Source of the DNA: WTFY01 sp964614915
GTDB taxonomy: Bacteria; Pseudomonadota; Gammaproteobacteria; UBA4575
Assembly: GCA_964614915.1 (NCBI GenBank)
Contig: CAZTNC010000008.1
Location: forward strand, 1 to 64,000
Length of the DNA: 64,000 nt
Direction: 5' to 3'
Position numbers and translations under genes: made by a program. Positions 58,617 to 64,000 of this stretch are shown here, one piece after another; position 1 is the first letter of the stretch, and each line of letters opens with the position of its first letter. The notes beneath the pieces were generated by a model. The model saw only the letters and a program-made list of their open reading frames with translations, was not told the DNA's origin and ran no database searches.

Positions 58617-58946
58617 TATGAAATCTCCTTACGTATTTCTGGTTTCAGATCCGAAACCTCAAACCGGATGCATGGACTCTATTAAGTGTACAGGAACACG
58701 TCATGGCAAAGAAGCCTAAAGGTTCTAAACATACCTTGATGAGTCTAGAAGCAGGACCTAGATGACAAAATCCCCTCCATGGGGTGCGAACCCAAAAGCG
58801 GATTATCCCGATAGAGATAGGATTTATCAGGTCGATAACATTAAGCTAAACCGCAAGTATCTCAGGCATTATTTCGCACGGGGGTCCACACACAGTCGTA
58901 CAGTCTTTTCCCTTCTCCCTCGGATCATTTCTGTGCTCGCCAGCCC
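58617..58946. other. Divergent regulatory region between dsrA and the dioxygenase gene
   Basis: About 330 bp without a convincing gene. It must contain the main dsr promoter (candidate at 58680-58709) and that of the plus-strand accessory genes. An open frame at 58762-59037 overlaps the dioxygenase gene in another frame and has no recognisable domain. An imperfect direct repeat of the form GATTATC/GATTTATC (58800-58830) is present. Confidence 0.5.
58680..58709 (-). promoter_or_regulatory. Putative dsr operon promoter
   Basis: On the minus strand TTGCCA (58709-58704) and TTAATA (58685-58680) are 18 nt apart, ending 63 nt upstream of the dsrA start. This is a reasonable sigma-70 match placed where the main dsr promoter is expected. 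Consensus match only. Confidence 0.4.
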
Positions 58947-59864
58947 ATGCAGCAGTTCTTACTTGAAAATACCAGCGCATACCGCCAGTGGCGGACATGC
59001 AAGCTCAGGAACTACCCGGCCCGCACGGAACAGCTGATCGTGGACATCCAGAACCCCTGCCGGCTGACCCGGGAAGAAAAAGGCAGCCTGCTGCAGTTGT
59101 GCAAGAAGACCAATCTCGCCATCTACAGGACCGGGCGTGACGGTGCGCAGGACAAAAACATCGTGACCGCCATTGCCGGTCAGTTGGGCCTGGTGCACAT
59201 GGATGCCAACTTTTGTGCAGACCGGGACCGGATTTCATCCATACAGGCTTTGCATGAGGGACCCGGAAGCTCGTACATCCCCTACACGAACAAGCCGCTG
59301 AACTGGCACACCGACGGCTACTACAACCAGGATGCACACCGCATCCGGGCATTTCTGATGCACTGTGTTCGCCCCGCAGAAAGTGGCGGTGAAAATACCT
59401 ACCTGGACCCTGAAATCCTCTACATCCTGCTGCGCGATCATGACCCGGGACACATCGAGGCCCTGATGGACCCCGAGACCATGACGATCCCCCCCAATCC
59501 GGAAAACAGTGAACGACCGGACCTTGAGACAACCGGACCCGTGTTTTTGATCGACGGGCTCACACAGACCCTGTACACGCGCTACACCGCCCGTGCCCGC
59601 AACATCCGGTGGAAAGACAGCCGGGCATGTGCGCGGGCCAGGACCGCCTTGCTGGATATCCTCGATGACAATCCATATCGGTTCCGCCACCGCCTGCAAA
59701 GTGGCGAGGGTGTGATTTGCAACAATGTGCTGCATAATCGAACCATGTTTACTGACAGACCCCGTTCGAAACGCCTGCTGTACCGGGCCCGCTTTTATGA
59801 GCGTGTGGCCAGTCCCGGACCGGCCAACGACATGCAGCATACCGACGATGTTGTGGCTGAGTGA
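58947..59864 (+). CDS. TauD/TfdA-type Fe(II)/2-oxoglutarate dioxygenase
   Basis: A 305-residue protein of the TauD/gamma-butyrobetaine-hydroxylase-like family. The facial triad is visible: His121-x-Asp123 in LNWHTDGYYNQDAHRIRAF and distal His263 in ICNNVLHNRTMFTD. The 2-oxoglutarate-binding arginine lies within KRLLYRARFYER (residues 275-286). CVRPAESGGENTYLDPEIL is also typical of TauD-like folds. The substrate is unknown: taurine or alkylsulfonate desulfonation would fit a sulfur theme, but the N-terminal 75 residues are unlike TauD. It is divergent from dsrA and overlaps nothing; the 58-residue protein gene follows 7 nt later. Confidence 0.82.
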   Translation: MQQFLLENTSAYRQWRTCKLRNYPARTEQLIVDIQNPCRLTREEKGSLLQLCKKTNLAIYRTGRDGAQDKNIVTAIAGQLGLVHMDANFCADRDRISSIQALHEGPGSSYIPYTNKPLNWHTDGYYNQDAHRIRAFLMHCVRPAESGGENTYLDPEILYILLRDHDPGHIEALMDPETMTIPPNPENSERPDLETTGPVFLIDGLTQTLYTRYTARARNIRWKDSRACARARTALLDILDDNPYRFRHRLQSGEGVICNNVLHNRTMFTDRPRSKRLLYRARFYERVASPGPANDMQHTDDVVAE

Positions 59865-59871
59865 GGTCCTC

Positions 59872-60048
59872 ATGCAGCACCATGAGCTGCAGTCGTTTGA
59901 GGAACTCAAGGAGAAGATCGGAGAGCACGCACAGAAGGAGGAACGGTTCTTCCGCATGGATGTGCGCCCGCCCTTTCATGACACCCCCGAAAACTGGGAA
60001 GACATCCTGGAATCGGTATTCACCGCGGCCAATAAAATCACCGACTAG
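59872..60048 (+). CDS. Small acidic protein of unknown function (58 residues)
   Basis: A 58-residue, strongly acidic protein, MQHHELQSFEELKEKIGEHA at the start and PPFHDTPENWEDILESVF near the end. It begins 7 nt after the dioxygenase stop with a GAGG site (TGAGGTCCTC) before the ATG, and ends 7 nt before the Cas6-like gene, so the three genes look translationally coupled. No known domain recognised. The tight spacing is the main evidence that it is real. Longer in-frame readings overlap the dioxygenase gene and are not supported. Confidence 0.7.
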   Translation: MQHHELQSFEELKEKIGEHAQKEERFFRMDVRPPFHDTPENWEDILESVFTAANKITD

Positions 60049-60055
60049 TCCGGCA

Positions 60056-60745
60056 ATGTACTGGCAGGATCGAGATGACAAGGGCAAGCAGTTCGTCGTA
60101 CCGGACGATGTTATCGACTTGTCATTCAAGGTGCAGTGCAGGCAATTGCCGCTGGACCATGCCTATGACCTTTCCCGAGCCATCCAGGCTGAACTGACCT
60201 GGATGGCAGAAGAGCCTCAGGCGGGGATCCACCTGATCCATGGGGCCGAGTCGGGGAATGGCTGGATCAGGCCGCAGGAACCGGATGCGTTGCTGAGTCT
60301 GTCCCGGCGCACGCGTTTCATGCTGAGGTTGCCAAAACACCGCATCACCGAGGCCAAGCATCTCGCGGGCAGGAAGATGCAGGTCGGTGTTCATGAACTG
60401 ATCCTGAGTCAGCCCCATGAGAAACTGCTTTCTTCGCAGACCACGATTTTCGCGCGCTACATCGTCACGGATCATCTCACCGACGAGGCTGCCTTCCTGG
60501 ACCAGGCGGACAAGCTGCTGAGGGACCAGGGCATCCATGCCAGGAAAATGATGAGCGGGCGGGCGCACGTGCTGCGGATGCCCGAAGACAACCTGTCCAC
60601 GCGCAGCCTGATGATAGACAGCCTGGAGAGAGAGGAGTCCATTCACTTGCAGCAACACGGCCTGGGCCCGGGGCGCAAGATGGGTTGCGGCCTGTTCCTA
60701 CCTCATAAGGGTATTGACGCAGTCCGGCAGTCGCAGGAAAAATAA
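60056..60745 (+). CDS. Cas6/Cmx6-like (type I-MYXAN) RAMP protein, no CRISPR context
   Basis: A 229-residue protein from ATG 60056. The pattern matches my recollection of the Cas6/Cmx6 family, repeat-processing endoribonucleases of the RAMP superfamily. It has VIDLSFKVQCRQLPLDHAYDLSRAI at the N-terminus, with His35 as candidate catalytic residue. The AGIHLIHGAESGNGWI and LLSLSRRTRFMLRLPKHRI segments fit. The C-terminal glycine-rich RAMP loop is GLGPGRKMGCGLFLPHK (202-218). Strangely, no CRISPR array or other cas gene is visible; its partners are a dioxygenase, a 58-residue protein and a DsrC paralogue within the sulfur-oxidation locus. This suggests a repurposed RNA-binding or RNA-cleaving protein. 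An in-frame extension to 59861 overlaps the preceding gene and is rejected. Confidence 0.7.
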   Translation: MYWQDRDDKGKQFVVPDDVIDLSFKVQCRQLPLDHAYDLSRAIQAELTWMAEEPQAGIHLIHGAESGNGWIRPQEPDALLSLSRRTRFMLRLPKHRITEAKHLAGRKMQVGVHELILSQPHEKLLSSQTTIFARYIVTDHLTDEAAFLDQADKLLRDQGIHARKMMSGRAHVLRMPEDNLSTRSLMIDSLEREESIHLQQHGLGPGRKMGCGLFLPHKGIDAVRQSQEK

Positions 60746-60809
60746 AACCACTGTTGAGTTAACTGCTGACATAAAGGCAAGCAAGAATTGTCAGGTGAGG
60801 AGTGAAGTT

Positions 60810-61151
60810 ATGGCAATTAACATTGATGGTAAGGAGATCGAAACCACGGACTCCGGCTTTCTGGTTGACATAGCAGACTGGAGCGAAGAGGTAGCGAGGG
60901 CAATCGCACAGCAGGAAGACCTTGAGCTGACAGATCGGCACTGGGACGTCATCAATTACCTCAGGGATGAGTTCATCCACAACAACGGAAACCTGCCCAA
61001 TACCCGGAACATGGTCAAGACCATGGCCAAGGCCTGGGGAGACAAGAAATTGAGTGCCAAGGTCCTGTACGACCTGTTTCCCGGAAACCCCAGCAAGCAG
61101 GCAGGCCGTATCGGCGGGTTGCCCGAGAGCCGGCGCAAGGGCGGGTATTGA
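60810..61151 (+). CDS. Cysteine-free DsrC/TusE paralogue (RspA-like)
   Basis: A 113-residue protein of the DsrC/TusE/DsrC-like family from ATG 60810, preceded by a GTGAGGAG site. The fold residues are kept: INIDGKEIETTDSGFLVDIADW, LTDRHWDVINYLRDEF, NTRNMVKTMAKAWGDKKLSAKVLYDLFPGNPSKQ. Both functional cysteines of the C-terminal arm are absent: KQAG replaces KQAC, and the end reads ESRRKGGY instead of ...GCV. There is no cysteine anywhere. DsrC-like proteins without these cysteines have been named RspA and proposed to be regulatory. It cannot carry sulfur and could compete with or sense DsrC. The true dsrC is at 54683-55015. Confidence 0.85.
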   Translation: MAINIDGKEIETTDSGFLVDIADWSEEVARAIAQQEDLELTDRHWDVINYLRDEFIHNNGNLPNTRNMVKTMAKAWGDKKLSAKVLYDLFPGNPSKQAGRIGGLPESRRKGGY

Positions 61152-61160
61152 TTCTGGCCC

Positions 61161-61236
61161 GGGCGTGCGACGCCCTATGCCTGCACCCATTAGGGAATAC
61201 AGACAGCGGGGTGCCGGGCCACTAGCGTATGCAGGC
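61161..61236 (+). other. Structured intergenic segment downstream of the RspA-like gene
   Basis: Two perfect inverted repeats lie in the 111-nt gap: GGGCGT-GCG-ACGCCC (61161-61175), a 6-bp stem with a 3-nt loop, and GCCTGCA (61179-61185) with TGCAGGC (61230-61236), a 7-bp stem closing a 44-nt internal region. There is no T-tract. It could be an mRNA processing or stability element, and is a natural candidate substrate for the adjacent Cas6-like protein, but that is speculation. Confidence 0.4.
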
Positions 61237-61262
61237 GGATGTGAACAGAGTGAGGATTCGAC

Positions 61263-61466
61263 GTGAGTTCCAAACAGGAAAAGATCCAGAAACTGCTTGA
61301 GATGCAAAAGAAATTCATCGAACTCGAGCAAAGCGGAAAGTTGACGGCAGAAAGCTATTGGCTGCCAAAGGAAGGCTCAGAGCTCGACGGCTTCAAAGAA
61401 GAGTATTCGAAGATCGCCATGGATGTGGTGGACGATGCCCATGAGGAAGTAGGCTCCAAGGCCTAG
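61263..61466 (+). CDS. Small charged protein of unknown function (67 residues)
   Basis: A 67-residue, mostly helical, acidic protein starting at GTG 61263 with a TGAGGA site upstream. Residues 5-25 (QEKIQKLLEMQKKFIELEQS) look like a coiled coil; the rest includes LTAESYWLPKEGSELDGFKE and ends DAHEEVGSKA. No family recognised. It follows the RspA-like gene on the same strand and is likely co-transcribed with it. A start at Met14 is possible but would remove the coiled coil. Confidence 0.65.
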   Translation: MSSKQEKIQKLLEMQKKFIELEQSGKLTAESYWLPKEGSELDGFKEEYSKIAMDVVDDAHEEVGSKA

Positions 61467-61548
61467 GCGACTTCTCAGAAAGCCTTTTCCGTATCCGTTT
61501 CAGAGCAAGAGGCGGCCTTGCGGGCCTGTTCCTGCAGGGTCCCCCGTT

Positions 61549-62217
61549 TCAGATTTCGCTCCACATCCTCACCAGGTTGAGGTACACGTTGTCGATGCAG
61601 CGGCTATCCTCGGAATCAGGTGCCTTGCGCAACATTTTCTCACGGGTCTTGCCAAGCTGGTAAAGCAGGTCGCGCTGTTCGTGACTGCGCACCAGGCTCT
61701 GCACCCAGGTCACAGCCACCAGACGCTCACCCTTCGTCACCGGAGTCACCTGATGGCGCGTCGAGGCGGGATACAGCACGGCGTCACCCGCCGGACACTT
61801 GATTGGCTGGCGTCCGAAGGGAGGGTTAATCACTAGTTCCCCGCCTTCGTATTCATCGGGCGAATTCAAGAACACGGTGACGGCAATATCGGAGCGATAG
61901 CGGTTTTCCTCTCCCATCACAGGATCGTCCATGTGTTCTCCGTACGCCATGCCCTTGCCGTATCGCACGTAAAAGGGCACTGCGATGCGGTGCGGGAGTG
62001 CAGCGATCTTGTACTCGGGATGGCGTACCAGATTGCCCATCACAATGCGGTTCAGCTCGGAAACCGTTTGTTCGCTGCAGACCTCTTCGTTGTTTTTCAC
62101 CTGCCTGGCGGAAAGCCCGGCGGAACGCCTGCCGTCCTGGAATTTTGCACCGGCAAGCAGTTCGCGTACCCGATGGAGCTCCTGGTCGCCGAGAACGTGT
62201 TTGACTTGTACCACCAT
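61549..62217 (-). CDS. PKHD-type Fe(II)/2-oxoglutarate hydroxylase (PiuC-like)
   Basis: A 222-residue prolyl-4-hydroxylase-like dioxygenase of the PiuC/YbiX family. The triad is His95-x-Asp97 in YGEHMDDPVMG and distal His155 in YPASTRHQVTPV, with the 2-oxoglutarate-binding Arg165 in KGERLVAVTWVQS. SDIAVTVFLNSPDEYEGGELVI is a family hallmark. PiuC proteins usually lie beside TonB-dependent siderophore receptors; here there is none, and the gene sits among dsr accessory genes, divergent from the 107-residue gene (58 bp between starts). Substrate unknown. Confidence 0.88.
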   Translation of the reverse strand: MVVQVKHVLGDQELHRVRELLAGAKFQDGRRSAGLSARQVKNNEEVCSEQTVSELNRIVMGNLVRHPEYKIAALPHRIAVPFYVRYGKGMAYGEHMDDPVMGEENRYRSDIAVTVFLNSPDEYEGGELVINPPFGRQPIKCPAGDAVLYPASTRHQVTPVTKGERLVAVTWVQSLVRSHEQRDLLYQLGKTREKMLRKAPDSEDSRCIDNVYLNLVRMWSEI

Positions 62218-62275
62218 TCTTTGAATACTCGGTGCTGGTCACATTGACATACAGCAAGTTTGCGAAAACCCCCCG

Positions 62276-62599
62276 ATGATACTGAAAGTCACAATTGATG
62301 AGAAAACCTTTTCCCTGCGCGTCGATCATGAAATGACGCAGGACGCTCAGGATATATTTCAGAAAATGGATTCGGACATGGATCGGGGCTGGCAAATGAG
62401 CCGTACTTGGGTGGATTGCCCCAATGACCTGCAACGCTGTCAGATTGCAGCGGACAAGATGCTGACCGCAATACAGCAGGAGAGAACGGCAACCGTAGGG
62501 CTGATGGCCGCCTACATCGTGAACAGGATGCCAGGAATCCAGGCCCTCGACATTGACACTTCGGGTGACATGACACTGACCGAGCTTGTCATGAGCTAA
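62276..62599 (+). CDS. Conserved-looking protein of unknown function (107 residues)
   Basis: A 107-residue protein, MILKVTIDEKTFSLRVDHEM at the start, with an alpha-helical middle (MTQDAQDIFQKMDSDMDRGW) and two cysteines (WVDCPNDLQRCQIAADKML). The C-terminal part, TATVGLMAAYIVNRMPGIQ and ALDIDTSGDMTLTELVM, resembles no domain I can name. A DIDTSGDMTLTEL stretch is faintly EF-hand-like (D-x-D-x-S-G-D-x-x-x-T), which may be coincidental. It reads towards dsrL, 203 bp upstream of it, and is divergent from the PKHD hydroxylase gene. Confidence 0.7.
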   Translation: MILKVTIDEKTFSLRVDHEMTQDAQDIFQKMDSDMDRGWQMSRTWVDCPNDLQRCQIAADKMLTAIQQERTATVGLMAAYIVNRMPGIQALDIDTSGDMTLTELVMS

Positions 62600-62617
62600 C
62601 CTGCTAGACCGGCCTTT

Positions 62618-62722
62618 TGAGCCCGGCTCAGCGGTGCAAGAACATACCGAATGTTATGTAGCGCATGCCAGGCGGAGATAGTGCTTAAGTTATATTCTCG
62701 TACCCGGAAATTTCCTTATAAT
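62618..62722 (+). promoter_or_regulatory. Candidate dsrL promoter and operator
   Basis: A perfect -10 hexamer TATAAT lies at 62717-62722, about 80 nt before the dsrL start; no good -35 is seen 16-18 nt upstream, so an activator may be needed. Further upstream are a 13-bp palindrome TGAGCC-C-GGCTCA (62618-62630) and the inverted repeat AACAT-ACCGA-ATGTT (62641-62655), both plausible regulator sites. Pattern match only. Confidence 0.4.
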
Positions 62723-62802
62723 CGGGGACTCTTATTTGCCTGATAGATTCAAATCGACCCGAACCGCCGGGGTTGGGACACTTGTTTTGGAGGTAGCGGA
62801 CA

Positions 62803-64000
62803 ATGGAAGAAAAGCTCACTTTTCGACGTTATGAGGATGGCGACCATGTCACGACGCAATGGAGCAAGGACGTTGTGCAAAACGGGTTGTCGGAGATCTG
62901 TCCCACATACGTACATCGGACCCCGCCGTGTCAGGCAAGCTGCCCCTCCGGCCATGATATTCGAGGCTGGCTTTCGATTGTCCGGGGAATTGACAAACCC
63001 GTAGGCGACATGACCTGGCAGGAACATGCTTTCCGTCGCATGACCATGTCCAACCCGTTCCCATCCGTGATGGGGCGTGTATGTCCGGCCCCGTGTGAGG
63101 ATGGCTGCAACCGCAACGAGGTTGAAGAAGCCGTGGGCATCAATGCCGTGGAGCAGTATGTAGGTGACTGGGCTTTGCAGCAGAACCTGACCTATTCGGT
63201 ACCCGAGCAGGACAGCGGCAAGAAAGTTGCCATTGTCGGTGGTGGATGCGCAGGCCTGACCGCAGCCTATTTCCTGCGCCAGAAAGGGCACGCGTGCACA
63301 ATTTTTGATGAATACGACCAGCTTGGAGGCATGATGGTATTCGGTATACCGGGATACCGTACACCGCGATCCGTGCTGGAGGGCGAAATCAACCGGATCA
63401 TCGACATGGGTGTGGAAGTCAAGCTGAACACCCGGGTCGGCACGGATGTCTCGGTCAAGGAACTGGAACGTGACTATGATGCGGTGTTCTGGGGTATTGG
63501 TGCGGTTTCCGGAAAGACATTGCCGATCCCGGGAGGGGATGCCCCGAACGTCGTGGACGGCATGTCCTACCTGCGCGCCTTCAATGAGGACCGCCTGAAA
63601 TATATCAGTGGCCGAATACTGGTCATCGGCGCAGGGGATACAGCGATGGACGTGCTGGCGGTAGCCAGACGTATCGGCAACATCCACAGCGTGACCCAAA
63701 AAGACCGTCCGGAAAGCGTGATCCTGGGACACACGGTGCATGATGTGGCCAGTGTAGCCAAGCGTACGGGAGCCGATGTATGGGTCGTTTACCGGCGTCC
63801 GATCTCGGAGGCACCTGCAACCAAGCATGAACTTGATGCCGTGATTCGCGAGGGCGTGGAAATCCATGACGGGCTGTCGCCCGTTGAGGTGATCCAGGAT
63901 GAGAATGGCAGGGCCAAGGCACTTCGAGTGGTTCCGGTAGAGCTTGTCGATGGCAAGCTGCAGCCCAAGGAAGGCGAGGAATTCGATATTGAATGTACCT
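62803..64000 (+). CDS. dsrL: DsrL, iron-sulfur flavoprotein NAD(P)H:acceptor oxidoreductase, partial
   Basis: DsrL interacts with DsrAB and passes the electrons from sulfur oxidation to NAD(P)+. About 399 residues are visible before the window ends. The start ATG follows a GGAGG site (TTTTGGAGGTAGCGGACA). The N-terminal GltD-like Fe-S region has CPTYVHRTPPCQASCPSG and GRVCPAPCEDGCNRNEVE. The FAD site is VAIVGGGCAGLTAAYFL with GGMMVFGIPGYRTPRSVL. The NAD(P) site is ILVIGAGDTAMDVLAVARR. In Allochromatium dsrL lies between dsrK and dsrJ; here it is about 10 kb away on the opposite strand. Confidence 0.93.
   Translation, partial: MEEKLTFRRYEDGDHVTTQWSKDVVQNGLSEICPTYVHRTPPCQASCPSGHDIRGWLSIVRGIDKPVGDMTWQEHAFRRMTMSNPFPSVMGRVCPAPCEDGCNRNEVEEAVGINAVEQYVGDWALQQNLTYSVPEQDSGKKVAIVGGGCAGLTAAYFLRQKGHACTIFDEYDQLGGMMVFGIPGYRTPRSVLEGEINRIIDMGVEVKLNTRVGTDVSVKELERDYDAVFWGIGAVSGKTLPIPGGDAPNVVDGMSYLRAFNEDRLKYISGRILVIGAGDTAMDVLAVARRIGNIHSVTQKDRPESVILGHTVHDVASVAKRTGADVWVVYRRPISEAPATKHELDAVIREGVEIHDGLSPVEVIQDENGRAKALRVVPVELVDGKLQPKEGEEFDIECT

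Noticed and set aside
58762..59037. 91-codon open frame in the dsrA/dioxygenase divergent region
   Set aside because: Overlaps the dioxygenase gene by 91 nt in another frame and has an unremarkable, Ser/Arg-rich translation.
59861..60055. N-terminal extension of the Cas6-like protein
   Set aside because: It would overlap the 58-residue gene in another frame and is Arg/Ser-rich noise; the family-like sequence begins at MYWQDRDD.
58617..62802. CRISPR array accompanying the Cas6-like gene
   Set aside because: No regularly spaced direct repeats of 25-40 nt were seen in the non-coding stretches; only isolated hairpins.
62749..63867. 372-codon open frame on the minus strand
   Set aside because: Antisense to dsrL, which has clear Fe-S, FAD and NAD(P) motifs; the minus-strand translation is low-complexity and unfamiliar.

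Overview
The window comes from a chemotrophic sulfur-oxidising gammaproteobacterium. Three things support this. It has a reverse-type dissimilatory sulfite reductase (rDsr) gene set including dsrEFH, dsrN, dsrR and dsrL. It has classic gammaproteobacterial neighbourhoods: rsmI-rnpB-mraZ-rsmH beside lpoA; petABC-sspA-sspB; murA-his; lptCAB-rpoN-hpf-ptsN; apbC/metG. It also has a bc1-type respiratory complex. Base composition looks balanced to slightly GC-rich, and I see no insertion sequence, prophage, tRNA gene or CRISPR array. The genus cannot be fixed from this sequence alone.

Layout. 1-17.8 kb: rsmH (cut by the window edge), mraZ with its own operator, RNase P RNA and rsmI; divergent lpoA, a GmhA/DiaA-type SIS protein and a GlcD-like flavoenzyme; then on the minus strand mlaC-murA-hisG-aroG-hisD-hisC-nif3 and petABC-sspA-sspB. 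18-29.4 kb: a long plus-strand run, caxA-kdsC-lptC-lptA-lptB (LPS core and export), rpoN-hpf-ptsN, and a permease-less regulatory PTS (short HprK, RapZ, EIIA-Man, HPr, EI) ending in mgtE. 29.4-45 kb: housekeeping genes (dcd, apbC, metG, a small ferredoxin, nth), a DoxX/MNIO/DUF2063 trio, cobalamin genes (adenosyltransferase and BtuB-like receptor), an SDR, and nrdAB with two NrdR boxes.

45-58.6 kb: the minus-strand dsr locus, in transcription order dsrA-B-E-F-H-C-M-K-J-O-P-N-R, followed in the same direction by a soluble NarX/NarL-type two-component pair and a rhodanese. Together these encode the enzyme that oxidises sulfane sulfur to sulfite (DsrAB), the sulfur-relay proteins (DsrEFH, DsrC), the membrane complex that takes electrons from DsrC (DsrMKJOP), siroheme amidation (DsrN) and a maturation or regulatory accessory (DsrR).

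58.9-64 kb: an unusual region reading away from dsrA. It has a TauD-like Fe(II)/2-oxoglutarate dioxygenase, a 58-residue acidic protein, a protein resembling the Cas6/Cmx6 CRISPR endoribonuclease although no array or other cas gene is visible, a DsrC paralogue with no cysteine at all (RspA-like), a 67-residue protein, a divergent PKHD-type hydroxylase and a 107-residue protein. It ends in dsrL, which here is separated from dsrK-dsrJ and lies on the opposite strand. This is the best candidate for an undescribed system: an RNA-processing-type protein and iron oxygenases embedded in the sulfur-oxidation locus.

Several losses relative to the usual gammaproteobacterial gene order are also visible: mlaFED, mlaB and ibaG around mlaC; kdsD before kdsC; yraN after lpoA; and the N-terminal domain of HprK.
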